Shown in pieces: positions 37,726 through 46,412 of a stretch of DNA of 64,000 nt (position 1 is its first letter; the number at the start of each line of letters is the position of its first letter). Origin of the DNA: a virus; IMG/VR virus record IMGVR_UViG_3300028394_002328, positions 248,001 through 312,000 of that record; one strand, given 5' to 3'. Made by a program: the position numbers and the translations under genes. The notes beneath the pieces were generated by a model that was not told where the DNA came from, ran no database searches, and was given only the letters and a program-made list of their open reading frames with translations.

Positions 37726-39180
37726 TTTTTCATAATATTGATTTTTTAATATTACCGTTTTTTCATCTAATTTTTTACCAAATGATTCAAAAGTTAAAGT
37801 ATCATCTTGTAGAAATTTAAATAAATCTTCCATAGTATATCCTAAATTAAGAATTCTTCCTACCCAAGTAGCAGCGCCAAATTTATTTTTCTTTTGAACT
37901 CTTGGGTCGTTTCTAATATCTTTTACTAAAGCAACTGCTTCTTGAAAAGTCATATCATCATTTTCCCACGGACGATCCTTTTCTATTTTAAACCCGAATT
38001 TTTTAGGATCCCTATCTATTTTACTAGAATTTCTTCCATCTGGAGAGTCTCTAACAGTAAGAGGCAAAAATCCAAATACATCAAGAGGACAATCATCACT
38101 AACTAAGTAATCTACGCTAGCCAGTATACTTTCCCTACTTTCACCAGGAAGTCCGGCAATAAAAGTACTACTCGCAATAATATTATTTTTCCATAACTCA
38201 TTACAATAACTTAAAGTTTCTTTAATTCTATTTGGACCCAGTCCTTTACCTATTTTTTTACCTGCTTCTTCATTCAGTGTTTCTATTCCAAAGTGAAGAC
38301 TTTTTGCACCGCTTTCTAAAAGGAGTTCCCTCATCTCAGGAAACTTCCAAATTAAATCTAATCTCGCATAACTAGTATATGTTAATTTAAACGGTAATGT
38401 AGTTAACACACTATGTATGAATTCCATTTTAGGAACACTTTCATTGATTAGTTCATCAGTAAACATGTAATGAGTAGTGCCATATAGTTCATAATTTCTA
38501 AGTAATTCTGATTTTAAAGTTTCTCCATTTTTTTGCCAATCACCTGCTTTTTTACCTATCAGGTCAAATCTGCAAAATGCACAACTAAAAATACACCCTC
38601 TAGCTATTTCCACAGGTAGAGATTCACCATGGAAAATAATATCATGGGGTTCATATATAATTTGACTATGAGCAAATTGTTCTTGAGTATAAAAATAATC
38701 ATTTCCGTCAATGTAAATACATTGGTCCTTTTTCATTATTTTTATATCATCGCCGTCTTTAAGATGTCTAATCAATTTAATAATAACATTATCGGCTTTG
38801 TTTAATATAATGTAATCAGTTCCTGCCCAATAACAATAGTCAGTTAGTCTAGCACCACCTAAACAAATTTTAACTTTTGAGTTTTTAGATTTAGCATAAT
38901 TGGCTATATTAGTAAATTCTTCATTAGGTCTTCCAAAATTCAAAACTTTTCCGTTAATTCGTTTTTCCATTAGGGTAGCACCAAACCCCACTAATAAAGT
39001 GTCTTTAGTGACAAATTTATCTATGATTTTTTCTAATTGGTCATATTGATAAAAACTAAAAAGATCAACAACTTGACAAGTATAGCCATATTTTCGTATT
39101 TCAGTAGCTACTTTATAAGTACCTGCATATTTTCCATATCCATATGTGTCAGCAACGTCAGTAAATAATATTATCTGCAT
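37711..39180 (-). CDS. Radical SAM enzyme with B12-binding-like N-terminal domain
   Basis: 489 residues. Residues 1-165 have the Rossmann-like layout of a cobalamin-binding domain (IILFTDVADTYGYGKYAG, LLVGFGATLMEKR, VKICLGGARLTDY). RGCIFSCAFCRFD is the CxxxCxxC cluster motif, followed by TSYARLDLI, SLHFGIETLNEEAGKKIGKG and STFIAGLPGESRES. This is the architecture of B12-type methylases, cyclases and oxidases. The DxHxxG cobalamin ligand motif is not evident, so B12 may be bound base-off or not at all. Substrate unknown. Confidence 0.88.
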   Translation of the reverse strand: MQIILFTDVADTYGYGKYAGTYKVATEIRKYGYTCQVVDLFSFYQYDQLEKIIDKFVTKDTLLVGFGATLMEKRINGKVLNFGRPNEEFTNIANYAKSKNSKVKICLGGARLTDYCYWAGTDYIILNKADNVIIKLIRHLKDGDDIKIMKKDQCIYIDGNDYFYTQEQFAHSQIIYEPHDIIFHGESLPVEIARGCIFSCAFCRFDLIGKKAGDWQKNGETLKSELLRNYELYGTTHYMFTDELINESVPKMEFIHSVLTTLPFKLTYTSYARLDLIWKFPEMRELLLESGAKSLHFGIETLNEEAGKKIGKGLGPNRIKETLSYCNELWKNNIIASSTFIAGLPGESRESILASVDYLVSDDCPLDVFGFLPLTVRDSPDGRNSSKIDRDPKKFGFKIEKDRPWENDDMTFQEAVALVKDIRNDPRVQKKNKFGAATWVGRILNLGYTMEDLFKFLQDDTLTFESFGKKLDEKTVILKNQYYEKLMLL

Positions 39181-39208
39181 GTCATATTTCGATTGGTAAA
39201 AAGCCGTA

Positions 39209-39216
39209 GATAAATA
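39209..39216 (+). promoter_or_regulatory. T4-like late promoter motif in a hairpin
   Basis: GATAAATA within the inverted repeat GTAGATAA/TTATCTAC (39207-39228), 33 bp before the ATG at 39250. Confidence 0.4.
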
Positions 39217-39249
39217 TACTTATCTACAGTAGCAGTTACAGATAATAAA

Positions 39250-39753
39250 ATGATAAAAATATTAGATCAAATTGAAGTAAGTAAAGTTTTAGAGGCATAT
39301 TATGCTCTAGAAAACGGGATAGTTTGGACTGGATATGGTCAGAATAGTAGACAGACAGGTCTTCAATATAAACTAAATGAGGATCCTTGGACAAGCGGTG
39401 TAGGTAAAAGTAAGGGACATGAGTTAGATTATGACATAATCAATCCCTTTTTTAAAGACACAATATTTGAAAATATTATTGAAAAGTATTCGTTAAAAAG
39501 AACTAGATTCATGTGGCTTGGGCCATATTCTTGTTATAGTATGCATAGGGATTATACGATAAGGATTCATGTTCCAATAATAACAAATCCAGACTGCTAT
39601 TTTGTTTTTAAATTAGGGGAAGTTATTCATTTGCCAGTTGATAGTGTTTACCAAGTTACTACTACTGAACTTCATACTTTTATTAATTGTTCCAATAGCT
39701 ATCGATTACATTTAATAGGAATACCAACATTTGCTAATATTAGGTCAAATTAA
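39250..39753 (+). CDS. Fe(II)/2-oxoglutarate oxygenase-like protein B
   Basis: 167 residues. YSMHRDYTIRIHVPI supplies the HxD part of the iron site (His and Asp around 98-100), FVFKLGE an internal strand, and ELHTFINCSNSYRLHLIG the distal His and the 2-oxoglutarate-binding region. The layout matches the aspartyl/asparaginyl beta-hydroxylase-like group in phages. Start of a five-gene same-strand run (39.25-42.41 kb). Confidence 0.72.
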   Translation: MIKILDQIEVSKVLEAYYALENGIVWTGYGQNSRQTGLQYKLNEDPWTSGVGKSKGHELDYDIINPFFKDTIFENIIEKYSLKRTRFMWLGPYSCYSMHRDYTIRIHVPIITNPDCYFVFKLGEVIHLPVDSVYQVTTTELHTFINCSNSYRLHLIGIPTFANIRSN

Positions 39754-39758
39754 ATAAA

Positions 39759-40373
39759 ATGTTTACAACTAAAAGTGTTTTTGACCAAGACTATCACCTA
39801 AGTCATAAAGAACAATTATTGAATTATTTTATTGCGGCTTATCAGGAAAAAGATCATCCGGGACATATTAATATGTGGGATGAAAATTGGGAAGAAAAAA
39901 ATTTCACTTTACCTTATTTAATTTACAAAAGTGAAAGATTTAGAAATGGACACGGTGACATGCATATTATACTTGATGAGCAAGATAATATTATTGCCAA
40001 TGCAGGAGTCAACATATCTGATTTTGATCCTTTTGTAGCTTTATCCGGTGTTAGGTCTTGGATAAATAAAGAACATAGAACGCAACTATTAATTGGAAAA
40101 TATATCTTACCCATACAGTTGAGTTGGGCAAAAGAAAAAAATTTAAAGACTATTGCTATATCATTCAATGATTATAATAAAAATTTAATAAAACATATTA
40201 CAAGATCGGGTTTAGGAATTAAAAAAAGACGTGGTCCACATAGTATGTTTTACAATGGTCAATATGAAGTTGAGTTCCCAGTGACTATTAATTATACTAA
40301 ACAATGGGTAGTATACCACAAAATAGACGAAGATTATATCCCAAATTGGGAATTAATAAGGTATGTTGAATAA
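39759..40373 (+). CDS. GNAT-like acyltransferase
   Basis: 204 residues. MHIILDEQDNIIANAGVNI, the central SWINKEHRTQLLIGKYILPIQLSWAKEKNLKTIAISF (strand, pyrophosphate-binding loop, helix, strand) and SGLGIKKRRG are in GNAT order, though the R/Q-x-x-G-x-G/A loop is replaced by RTQLLIG. It is coupled to the desaturase gene by overlapping stop and start (TAATG). It could act on the same lipid or peptide substrate. Confidence 0.6.
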   Translation: MFTTKSVFDQDYHLSHKEQLLNYFIAAYQEKDHPGHINMWDENWEEKNFTLPYLIYKSERFRNGHGDMHIILDEQDNIIANAGVNISDFDPFVALSGVRSWINKEHRTQLLIGKYILPIQLSWAKEKNLKTIAISFNDYNKNLIKHITRSGLGIKKRRGPHSMFYNGQYEVEFPVTINYTKQWVVYHKIDEDYIPNWELIRYVE

Positions 40374-41131
40374 TGAAATATTTGGCCTCATCTGCACATA
40401 GTTTAAGTATAGTTCAATTATTATCTGTAATCCTAACTATAATAGGGTTCAACTATTTTGATTTTAATTTAGTAAATTGCTCCTTAATATTTTTAGGTTA
40501 TTTTATTTTTAGTGGTTTGGGTGTAAGCATGACATTGCATAGATACTACTCTCACAAATCATTCGAATTTAGATATACATGGTTGAAATGGTTATTTACT
40601 ATAGTAGCAGTATTAGCCGGACGAGGCAGCCCTGTTGGATGGGCTTATATACATCGATTACATCATAAATTTTCAGATACAGATAAGGATCCACATGGAG
40701 CTAAAACTGTAGGATGGAAAATAATATTCCCAAGTCTTGTAGAAAATTACAAAGATCCTATAGACAAAAAGGTTATCAAAGACTTCATGAATAAACCTCA
40801 TATACTAATAAGTAGGTATTACATGGGTTTTATAATATTATGGTCTGTTCTATTATTAATTCTGAGTCCTGCTATCTTTTATTTTTTGTATGTCATACCT
40901 GTGTTTTTGACTTTTGTAAGTCTAGATTTGTTTGTTTTATTAACACATAAATACGGGTACATTAGTCATAGTACCACCGACAACAGCAAAAATAATTGGT
41001 TTATATCATTGATTCTTTGGGGAGAGGGATGGCATAACAATCACCATAACAACCCAAGAAAATGGAATTTAAAAGAAAATTGGTGGGAAATAGATTTATT
41101 ATCATACTGCATAATGCTTGTAAAAAAATGA
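40373..41131 (+). CDS. Membrane fatty-acid desaturase, copy 1
   Basis: 252 residues of the acyl-CoA delta-9 desaturase type with all three His boxes: HRYYSH, HRLHH and HNNHH, which bind the di-iron centre, and four membrane helices. Such enzymes insert a double bond in a fatty acyl chain using O2 and electrons from ferredoxin or cytochrome b5. Next gene is a paralogue in an ATGA overlap. Confidence 0.93.
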   Translation: MKYLASSAHSLSIVQLLSVILTIIGFNYFDFNLVNCSLIFLGYFIFSGLGVSMTLHRYYSHKSFEFRYTWLKWLFTIVAVLAGRGSPVGWAYIHRLHHKFSDTDKDPHGAKTVGWKIIFPSLVENYKDPIDKKVIKDFMNKPHILISRYYMGFIILWSVLLLILSPAIFYFLYVIPVFLTFVSLDLFVLLTHKYGYISHSTTDNSKNNWFISLILWGEGWHNNHHNNPRKWNLKENWWEIDLLSYCIMLVKK

Positions 41132-41895
41132 GTAAACTTATCTCTAACAATACTCTAGTAACCCAACTATTTTTAATTATAGCAATTATAGGGGGAATCA
41201 TTGGGCTCTATAACTATGAACTGACTGTAGACCACATGATGTTAATTGTTACTGGGTATTTTTTATATAGTTGCTTAGGCATAGTAATAACATTTCATAG
41301 GCAATTGACTCACCAAAGTTATAATACGTATCCTATACTAACTAAAGTCTTTAGTTTTTTAGGTTGTATGGCCAATACAGGAAGTTCAATATCTTGGGTT
41401 GCTACGCATATTAAACATCATTTACATTCTGATAAACCAGGCGATCCTCATAGTCCATGGATTTCAAAATGGAAAATATTCCTTCTTAATTACCCCAGTG
41501 ACAGTGGAATAAAATGGAGAATGCGTAAACTTATCAGTGACCCTTTTCATTTATTTTTGCATAAATATTATAATCTCTTGATAGTATTATATAGTTCAGT
41601 GTTGTTTATATTAGGAGGTTGGAAATTAATGATATTTTTACATTGGATACCAACTGTAGTAGTAGCGGTAATGAGCAATGTTGTAAACTATGCGGGACAC
41701 AAAGATAACTGGTATGGATCATATAAAAACTTTAAGTTAAATGACCATAGTGCGAACAGTTGGGTATTCGCTATACCAAGCTGGGGTGAAACTTGGCACA
41801 ACAATCATCATAGATATCCAAGAAATTATACCACTAGATATAATTGGTACGAATTAGATATATCTGGGCTAATTATTAAACTTATTAAAAAATAA
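41128..41895 (+). CDS. Membrane fatty-acid desaturase, copy 2
   Basis: 255 residues with His boxes HRQLTH, HIKHH and HNNHH. I used the ATG at 41128 (MSKLISNNTLV), which overlaps the previous stop (ATGA); an in-frame ATG at 41062 lies deep in the upstream gene. The two copies are well diverged, suggesting different chain positions or substrates rather than recent duplication. Confidence 0.92.
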   Translation: MSKLISNNTLVTQLFLIIAIIGGIIGLYNYELTVDHMMLIVTGYFLYSCLGIVITFHRQLTHQSYNTYPILTKVFSFLGCMANTGSSISWVATHIKHHLHSDKPGDPHSPWISKWKIFLLNYPSDSGIKWRMRKLISDPFHLFLHKYYNLLIVLYSSVLFILGGWKLMIFLHWIPTVVVAVMSNVVNYAGHKDNWYGSYKNFKLNDHSANSWVFAIPSWGETWHNNHHRYPRNYTTRYNWYELDISGLIIKLIKK

Positions 41896-41897
41896 AA

Positions 41898-42410
41898 ATG
41901 GATTATTCAGATTATTTTACAATATTAAACATAGATTTTCCAGTAAGGGAAAAACTGTATCATGAATTAAATTATGCTATTTCAAAAAATTTATTTTATA
42001 TCAGTCCTACTGAACAAGTGCGATATAATATAAACAAAGATTTAAGAAAAGAAATACAAGATATAATGCCGTTTAAAATTAGTGATTGTGGATTTTTTAA
42101 AAATGTTCCAAATTGGACCTATCCAGTTCATATTGATGGGCAAAGACTTTTTGCAGTTAATATGTTAATGGTAGATGATCATGATGATTTTGAGGTAGTA
42201 TTTTATGTAGATGATTCTAGTTTAGCAAATGATATTGATGGCACTGATAAAGAAAAATTTCGCATCCCTTATGCAAAAGACCAACTTGTATTACTAAACA
42301 CTAAGAAATATCATTCCGTGAGAAATATAAGTAACACTACAACAAGATATCTATTATCTATTGGTAATATAGATACTGGCTATCATGAAATTAAAAATAA
42401 ATTTATTTGA
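41898..42410 (+). CDS. Fe(II)/2-oxoglutarate oxygenase-like protein C
   Basis: 170 residues. TYPVHIDGQRLFAVNMLM has the HxD iron site, LLNTKKYHSVRNISNTTTRYLLSIG has the distal His and the following basic region. It starts 2 bp after the desaturase gene and overlaps the end of the convergent Bug gene by 8 bp. Resembles cupin-like hydroxylases of T4-like phages. Confidence 0.75.
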   Translation: MDYSDYFTILNIDFPVREKLYHELNYAISKNLFYISPTEQVRYNINKDLRKEIQDIMPFKISDCGFFKNVPNWTYPVHIDGQRLFAVNMLMVDDHDDFEVVFYVDDSSLANDIDGTDKEKFRIPYAKDQLVLLNTKKYHSVRNISNTTTRYLLSIGNIDTGYHEIKNKFI

Positions 42411-43314
42411 TATTTAAATCGTTAAGAATTTTTTGATGCTGTTTTAAGAATTTTATACTTTCAATTTTAGCAGCCTCACCAAATATGCCAATTGGGATAG
42501 ACCCTTTACTTAGCATATCTCTTCTAGTCTCTGCTGAATTCATTTCAGTTTGAAAGTCATTGATAATTTTTTCTTTAACAGATAAAGGTAATGACTTATC
42601 AACAACTACCCCTAAAGTTAATTGCGTTGGAAATTTTTCTTTATACTCTTCGACCCAAGTATTAACCTTTACACCCGTAAAAGAAATATCGTGAGTAGAA
42701 ATTATTAAATTTATTTTGTCATTATTGATGAAAGAGAGTATTGTAGGTAAATTTGCAAAATAGCAATCTACATGTCCTCCCAACAAATCAAGTGTTGGTT
42801 TATTTCCACCCGTAATATAGTTAACTATTTGATGATCTTTGTTTATTTTATTAAAAAATATTTTAGAAGTTATTTCTTCTACCCCGTTAACAGCGGTACT
42901 TGCAAAATTCAAATCCTTTTTATAATTTGATATATCACGAACATTTTTAAATCCCAAATCTGTCCTACATGCTAATACAGCCGGACTTGATGCAATTAAT
43001 CCAATTATCTCAAGGTCATCTACATTGTAAATTAAATTTTCCTTATATATAATTTTATTAGTAACAAATGTATTTTCCATGACAACGAATGACATAGATT
43101 TTTTTTCTTGCATTTCTCGTATACCAAGCTGACCGTTTGCCCCTGGTTTATTAGTAACCATATAATTTAATGATAACTTATTTTTTATCAATGCTCTAGC
43201 TATAATATCAGTATTACCACCAACCGCATACCCAACAATTAGTTCTTGTTGACGATTAGCAAAGCTATTTGTTATTAACCCAAAAATTAAAACTAATTTA
43301 ATTAGAACTTTCAT
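42403..43314 (-). CDS. Bug/TctC-family periplasmic binding protein, second copy
   Basis: 303 residues. Signal peptide (MKVLIKLVLIFGLITNSFA), then ELIVGYAVGGNTDIIARAL, MVTNKPGANGQLGIREM, LNFASTAVNGVEEI and LGGHVDCYFANLP, the Bug family pattern. It is shorter and more diverged than the 29.5-kb copy, with Asn replacing Gly at several conserved turns, so its ligand may differ. The start overlaps the PP-loop gene by 17 bp, suggesting one transcript. Confidence 0.88.
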   Translation of the reverse strand: MKVLIKLVLIFGLITNSFANRQQELIVGYAVGGNTDIIARALIKNKLSLNYMVTNKPGANGQLGIREMQEKKSMSFVVMENTFVTNKIIYKENLIYNVDDLEIIGLIASSPAVLACRTDLGFKNVRDISNYKKDLNFASTAVNGVEEITSKIFFNKINKDHQIVNYITGGNKPTLDLLGGHVDCYFANLPTILSFINNDKINLIISTHDISFTGVKVNTWVEEYKEKFPTQLTLGVVVDKSLPLSVKEKIINDFQTEMNSAETRRDMLSKGSIPIGIFGEAAKIESIKFLKQHQKILNDLNIK

Positions 43315-44452
43315 TTTTCATTTTTCCTACTCTGTAAATTTTTTTAAATGATACGAGGCCCTCAGGACCGTTGTCATTTGTATACACATATTTACTAGCC
43401 ATTTTAACCATAGAGTTTATTCCCTCTTTCCAAATTTGGTAGGCTCTAGATTCTGTATGGTTGATTAAAAACCAATGGTCATACTCTCTATTCCAATCTA
43501 AGATTGGCTTATCAGCTTGAAACCAATTATTATTCCAAGTTGAATAAATTATATTTCTCAGCATTTTCTCATGAATAAGATTATAAACTTTAGTACCAAT
43601 TGGTACAGTCCAAATTTTTTGATGTACAGGATTTAACTCTAAGTATTTTTTAATAACATGTGCTTGTTTACATATTATTTCAAATGCATTTGGGTTCCAG
43701 TAAAAATACTCTACTGTTGCATTATCATATCCTTGAAGGTAATTTTCTACCCCCGAATTAGTAGCTCTATCGGTAAAACCAACAACAAAATCATTAAATT
43801 TATTAATAGCAGATCTAGGTTTACATACACCTAATATTACACCAATTTTTTGATTTTTATCTAAAACTTTTCTTACATCATCAATAGCAGCAATATCCCA
43901 CCTGACCCCACTGACCGGGCTTAGTAATTCTCTCCGATTTTCAATCCATCCATCGTCATTGCTTTTTAAATAAGAATCAAAGACATGGTCAGTTAAATCC
44001 GATACCGTAATTTTTATATCAGGATATAAATTGTGAATATCTTTCAGCCTCGGTATTGTTTGTAAAACATGCTCAGAATATAATGAATTGGATGAAGATT
44101 GATCGTTTTTATCTAAGTTTTTTACTGAAACTGTTCCTTTTTCAAAATGAATAACTAGCAGTTCATCAACCTTTAAATTTTGACGAAGGAAGCTAGTTAA
44201 CAAATTATGTGAGTCTGCTCCACCACTATATAGAATTATAATATAATCATATTTTTCCCGCAATTCCTTGGCTCTTTTGTCATATAACTCATCAAGAGTT
44301 TGGTTAGGTTCTACTGTCCAATCAAATTTATCAAAAGCATTGTCATAAAACGCCCATTCTACTTCTTGATTAGTTTCGGTAGCATGAATGCAAGCTAAAA
44401 TTTTATTAGTAAATGTTTTAGATCCTACACGGTAGTAGCTGTTATTTTTCAT
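43298..44452 (-). CDS. PP-loop ATP pyrophosphatase (asparagine-synthase-like), copy 1
   Basis: 384 residues. YIIILYSGGADSHNLL (residues 71-86) is the SGGxDS PP-loop that activates a substrate by adenylation in asparagine synthase, QueC, TilS and related enzymes. There is no glutaminase domain, so ammonia or another nucleophile would be used directly. Residues 40-70 align with the same region in the gene at 46413-47357. A CAATAAATA motif lies 6 bp before the ATG. Substrate unknown; it forms a block with Bug 2 and radical SAM genes. Confidence 0.85.
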   Translation of the reverse strand: MKNNSYYRVGSKTFTNKILACIHATETNQEVEWAFYDNAFDKFDWTVEPNQTLDELYDKRAKELREKYDYIIILYSGGADSHNLLTSFLRQNLKVDELLVIHFEKGTVSVKNLDKNDQSSSNSLYSEHVLQTIPRLKDIHNLYPDIKITVSDLTDHVFDSYLKSNDDGWIENRRELLSPVSGVRWDIAAIDDVRKVLDKNQKIGVILGVCKPRSAINKFNDFVVGFTDRATNSGVENYLQGYDNATVEYFYWNPNAFEIICKQAHVIKKYLELNPVHQKIWTVPIGTKVYNLIHEKMLRNIIYSTWNNNWFQADKPILDWNREYDHWFLINHTESRAYQIWKEGINSMVKMASKYVYTNDNGPEGLVSFKKIYRVGKMKNESSN

Positions 44453-44458
44453 ATTATG

Positions 44459-44466
44459 TATTTATT
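44459..44466 (-). promoter_or_regulatory. T4-like late promoter motif
   Basis: AATAAATA on the minus strand, 6 bp before the ATG at 44452. No SD. Confidence 0.5.
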
Positions 44467-44497
44467 GAGTAAATAATAGTAGTTTATATTTCATCGA

Positions 44498-45679
44498 ATG
44501 AATCCAAAAACCTGTATGTTTCCTTTCACTTCATTGAGTGTGTCGCCCCGAGGCGCAATCAGACCATGCTGCATGTATAATAGTCCTGATATGCCCACTT
44601 GGGAAAATATCAAAGACTTAACATCGGAAGTACCATGGCCTAGCAAATCTATTAAGATACTTCAAGAAAAAATGTTGAGTGATCGCATAGAAGAATTAAC
44701 TCCATTGTGCAACTCTTGTTGGGAACCTGAAAATGCAGGACTTGATAGTCATAGATTAAGATACCAAAGATTATTAGCACTTCCAAATGAAGAGTTAATT
44801 AAAACCCCTAAACTAACATTTTTAGATTTACAGTTTGGATACTTATGTAATTTAAGTTGTATTATGTGCCATCCCGAAGAAAGTTCACAGGTTCAAAAAA
44901 CAATTTTCAAATTAATAGACAATACTTCAAATACTAAACAAAAAAAAATTTACCAATCTAAGGTAAATTTATATGACAACCATGATTGGACTGTAGATGA
45001 AAATTCGTATCAAAAAGTTTTGGAATTATGCCAGCCTGTCAAGAATATTAAAATATCAGGGGGAGAGCCATTTTTTAATCCAAAATTTAAACCTTTCTTA
45101 GAATTTTTATTATCAAAAAAAGTTCCAATTGAATACTTGCATGTGACCACAAATTTAACTATATACGATAAAGACATTGTTGAACTGTTAAATAGATTTA
45201 CTAATGTTAGATTTAGATTCAGTTTAGAATCAATAGGTAAAGAAGATGACTTTATAAGATGGCCTAGCAGATGGGAGGAAAAACAAGAAAATTTACATGC
45301 ATATTTAAGTCAGTTACACACAAAAAACATTGTTTCTAGTACATGCATCCAAAGTTTAAATCTATTTTCTTTTTCAAATACTATTAAATTCTTGAAAAAT
45401 TTACGTTATAATATCAATATTCAACAACAAATTGCTGAAAATTCATTAGCTGGGATTTATTACTCCGACAAACAATATATTGAACACTACTTAAAAAATA
45501 ATGAAGCTAATTTTATATCTAAGTATTTAGAAAATATTATAACCCATATCAATGATCCTTCATTTCAAGTTAATTATTTTCTAGATATGGCCAAACTACA
45601 AAATAAAAATATACAAAACGAATTTCCAATTTGGTATGAGTTTCATACCAAATATATTAGAGATTCAAATTCAACGTAA
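44498..45679 (+). CDS. Radical SAM enzyme, twitch/SPASM type
   Basis: 393 residues. QFGYLCNLSCIMCHPE holds the CxxxCxxC motif (about residue 117-124), KISGGEPFFNP the GGE motif. The first 75 residues carry CMFPF, IRPCCMY and LCNSCW, cysteines that would bind an auxiliary 4Fe-4S cluster, as in the twitch radical SAM proteins common in marine phages. Family members modify peptides or nucleosides; substrate unknown. Ends convergently with the oxygenase gene, overlapping by 23 bp. Confidence 0.88.
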   Translation: MNPKTCMFPFTSLSVSPRGAIRPCCMYNSPDMPTWENIKDLTSEVPWPSKSIKILQEKMLSDRIEELTPLCNSCWEPENAGLDSHRLRYQRLLALPNEELIKTPKLTFLDLQFGYLCNLSCIMCHPEESSQVQKTIFKLIDNTSNTKQKKIYQSKVNLYDNHDWTVDENSYQKVLELCQPVKNIKISGGEPFFNPKFKPFLEFLLSKKVPIEYLHVTTNLTIYDKDIVELLNRFTNVRFRFSLESIGKEDDFIRWPSRWEEKQENLHAYLSQLHTKNIVSSTCIQSLNLFSFSNTIKFLKNLRYNINIQQQIAENSLAGIYYSDKQYIEHYLKNNEANFISKYLENIITHINDPSFQVNYFLDMAKLQNKNIQNEFPIWYEFHTKYIRDSNST

Positions 45680-46373
45680 AGTTTGGATTTAGTGCGTGAA
45701 GATATTCGTAAAATGCATCATTTAATTTTGAATCCCGTTTTCTAAATGTAATAACTAATGCAATTCTTTTACCTGTTAAAAAATTAGCTCCATGAATAAT
45801 ATCGGTTCTAAAATAATACCAGGTTTTAGGTTTTAAAATCGTACTAGTTATTTCTTTATAACCTCTTATATCCCGTATATTTTTCATTGTTTCATGTTTA
45901 TATAACGAGCTATTTGGATCATGATACCAACTTGTAATAATATTTTCACCGCCCAAATCTATAAAATATATAAGTTCACCGGCTCTTCCTTTATCAACAT
46001 GGGGGGTTTGCCAACCATTTTTTTCCGTGGATTTGGGCCATGTTGTTTGAAGATGAATCATCCAATCGTCTCCGACCGAATCTTTATCCCCATTATATTT
46101 AAATTCAGAAAGTAAAGGAAAAGTGTTTTTAGACCATTCAATCATAGGTTCTAATTCATTTGGATGTAGCTTATGATGTAAGAAATAAGCGACATTTGTA
46201 ATTCTTCCATCATCAGTATCAACATATGGTCTTCTATCAGGATCATTTATTTGATCTAATTCACTAGCTACTACTCGTTGCGGATCAGGTTCATAGTTTT
46301 TAGGAACAGGAGTCTCTAAATTTCGATTCCCTAAGTTCATATCCATATAGCAAAGAATTTTAGAATAGTCCAT
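45657..46373 (-). CDS. Fe(II)/2-oxoglutarate oxygenase-like protein D
   Basis: 238 residues. WQTPHVDKGRAGELIYFIDL (HxD), WYYFRTDIIHGANFLTGKRIALVITFRK (distal His, then Arg for 2-oxoglutarate) make a complete facial triad. It is divergently arranged with the PP-loop gene at 46413 across a 39-bp gap that holds CATAAATA on one strand and TAATAAATA on the other, so both are probably late and co-regulated. Confidence 0.78.
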   Translation of the reverse strand: MDYSKILCYMDMNLGNRNLETPVPKNYEPDPQRVVASELDQINDPDRRPYVDTDDGRITNVAYFLHHKLHPNELEPMIEWSKNTFPLLSEFKYNGDKDSVGDDWMIHLQTTWPKSTEKNGWQTPHVDKGRAGELIYFIDLGGENIITSWYHDPNSSLYKHETMKNIRDIRGYKEITSTILKPKTWYYFRTDIIHGANFLTGKRIALVITFRKRDSKLNDAFYEYLHALNPNFTLNLNL

Positions 46374-46380
46374 TTTGTCT

Positions 46381-46399
46381 CATAAATATCTATTTATTA
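46381..46399. promoter_or_regulatory. Divergent pair of T4-like late motifs
   Basis: CATAAATA at 46381-46388 on the plus strand and TAATAAATA on the minus strand (46399-46391), between divergent genes. Confidence 0.5.
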
Positions 46400-46412
46400 T
46401 AAGAGAAGTTGA

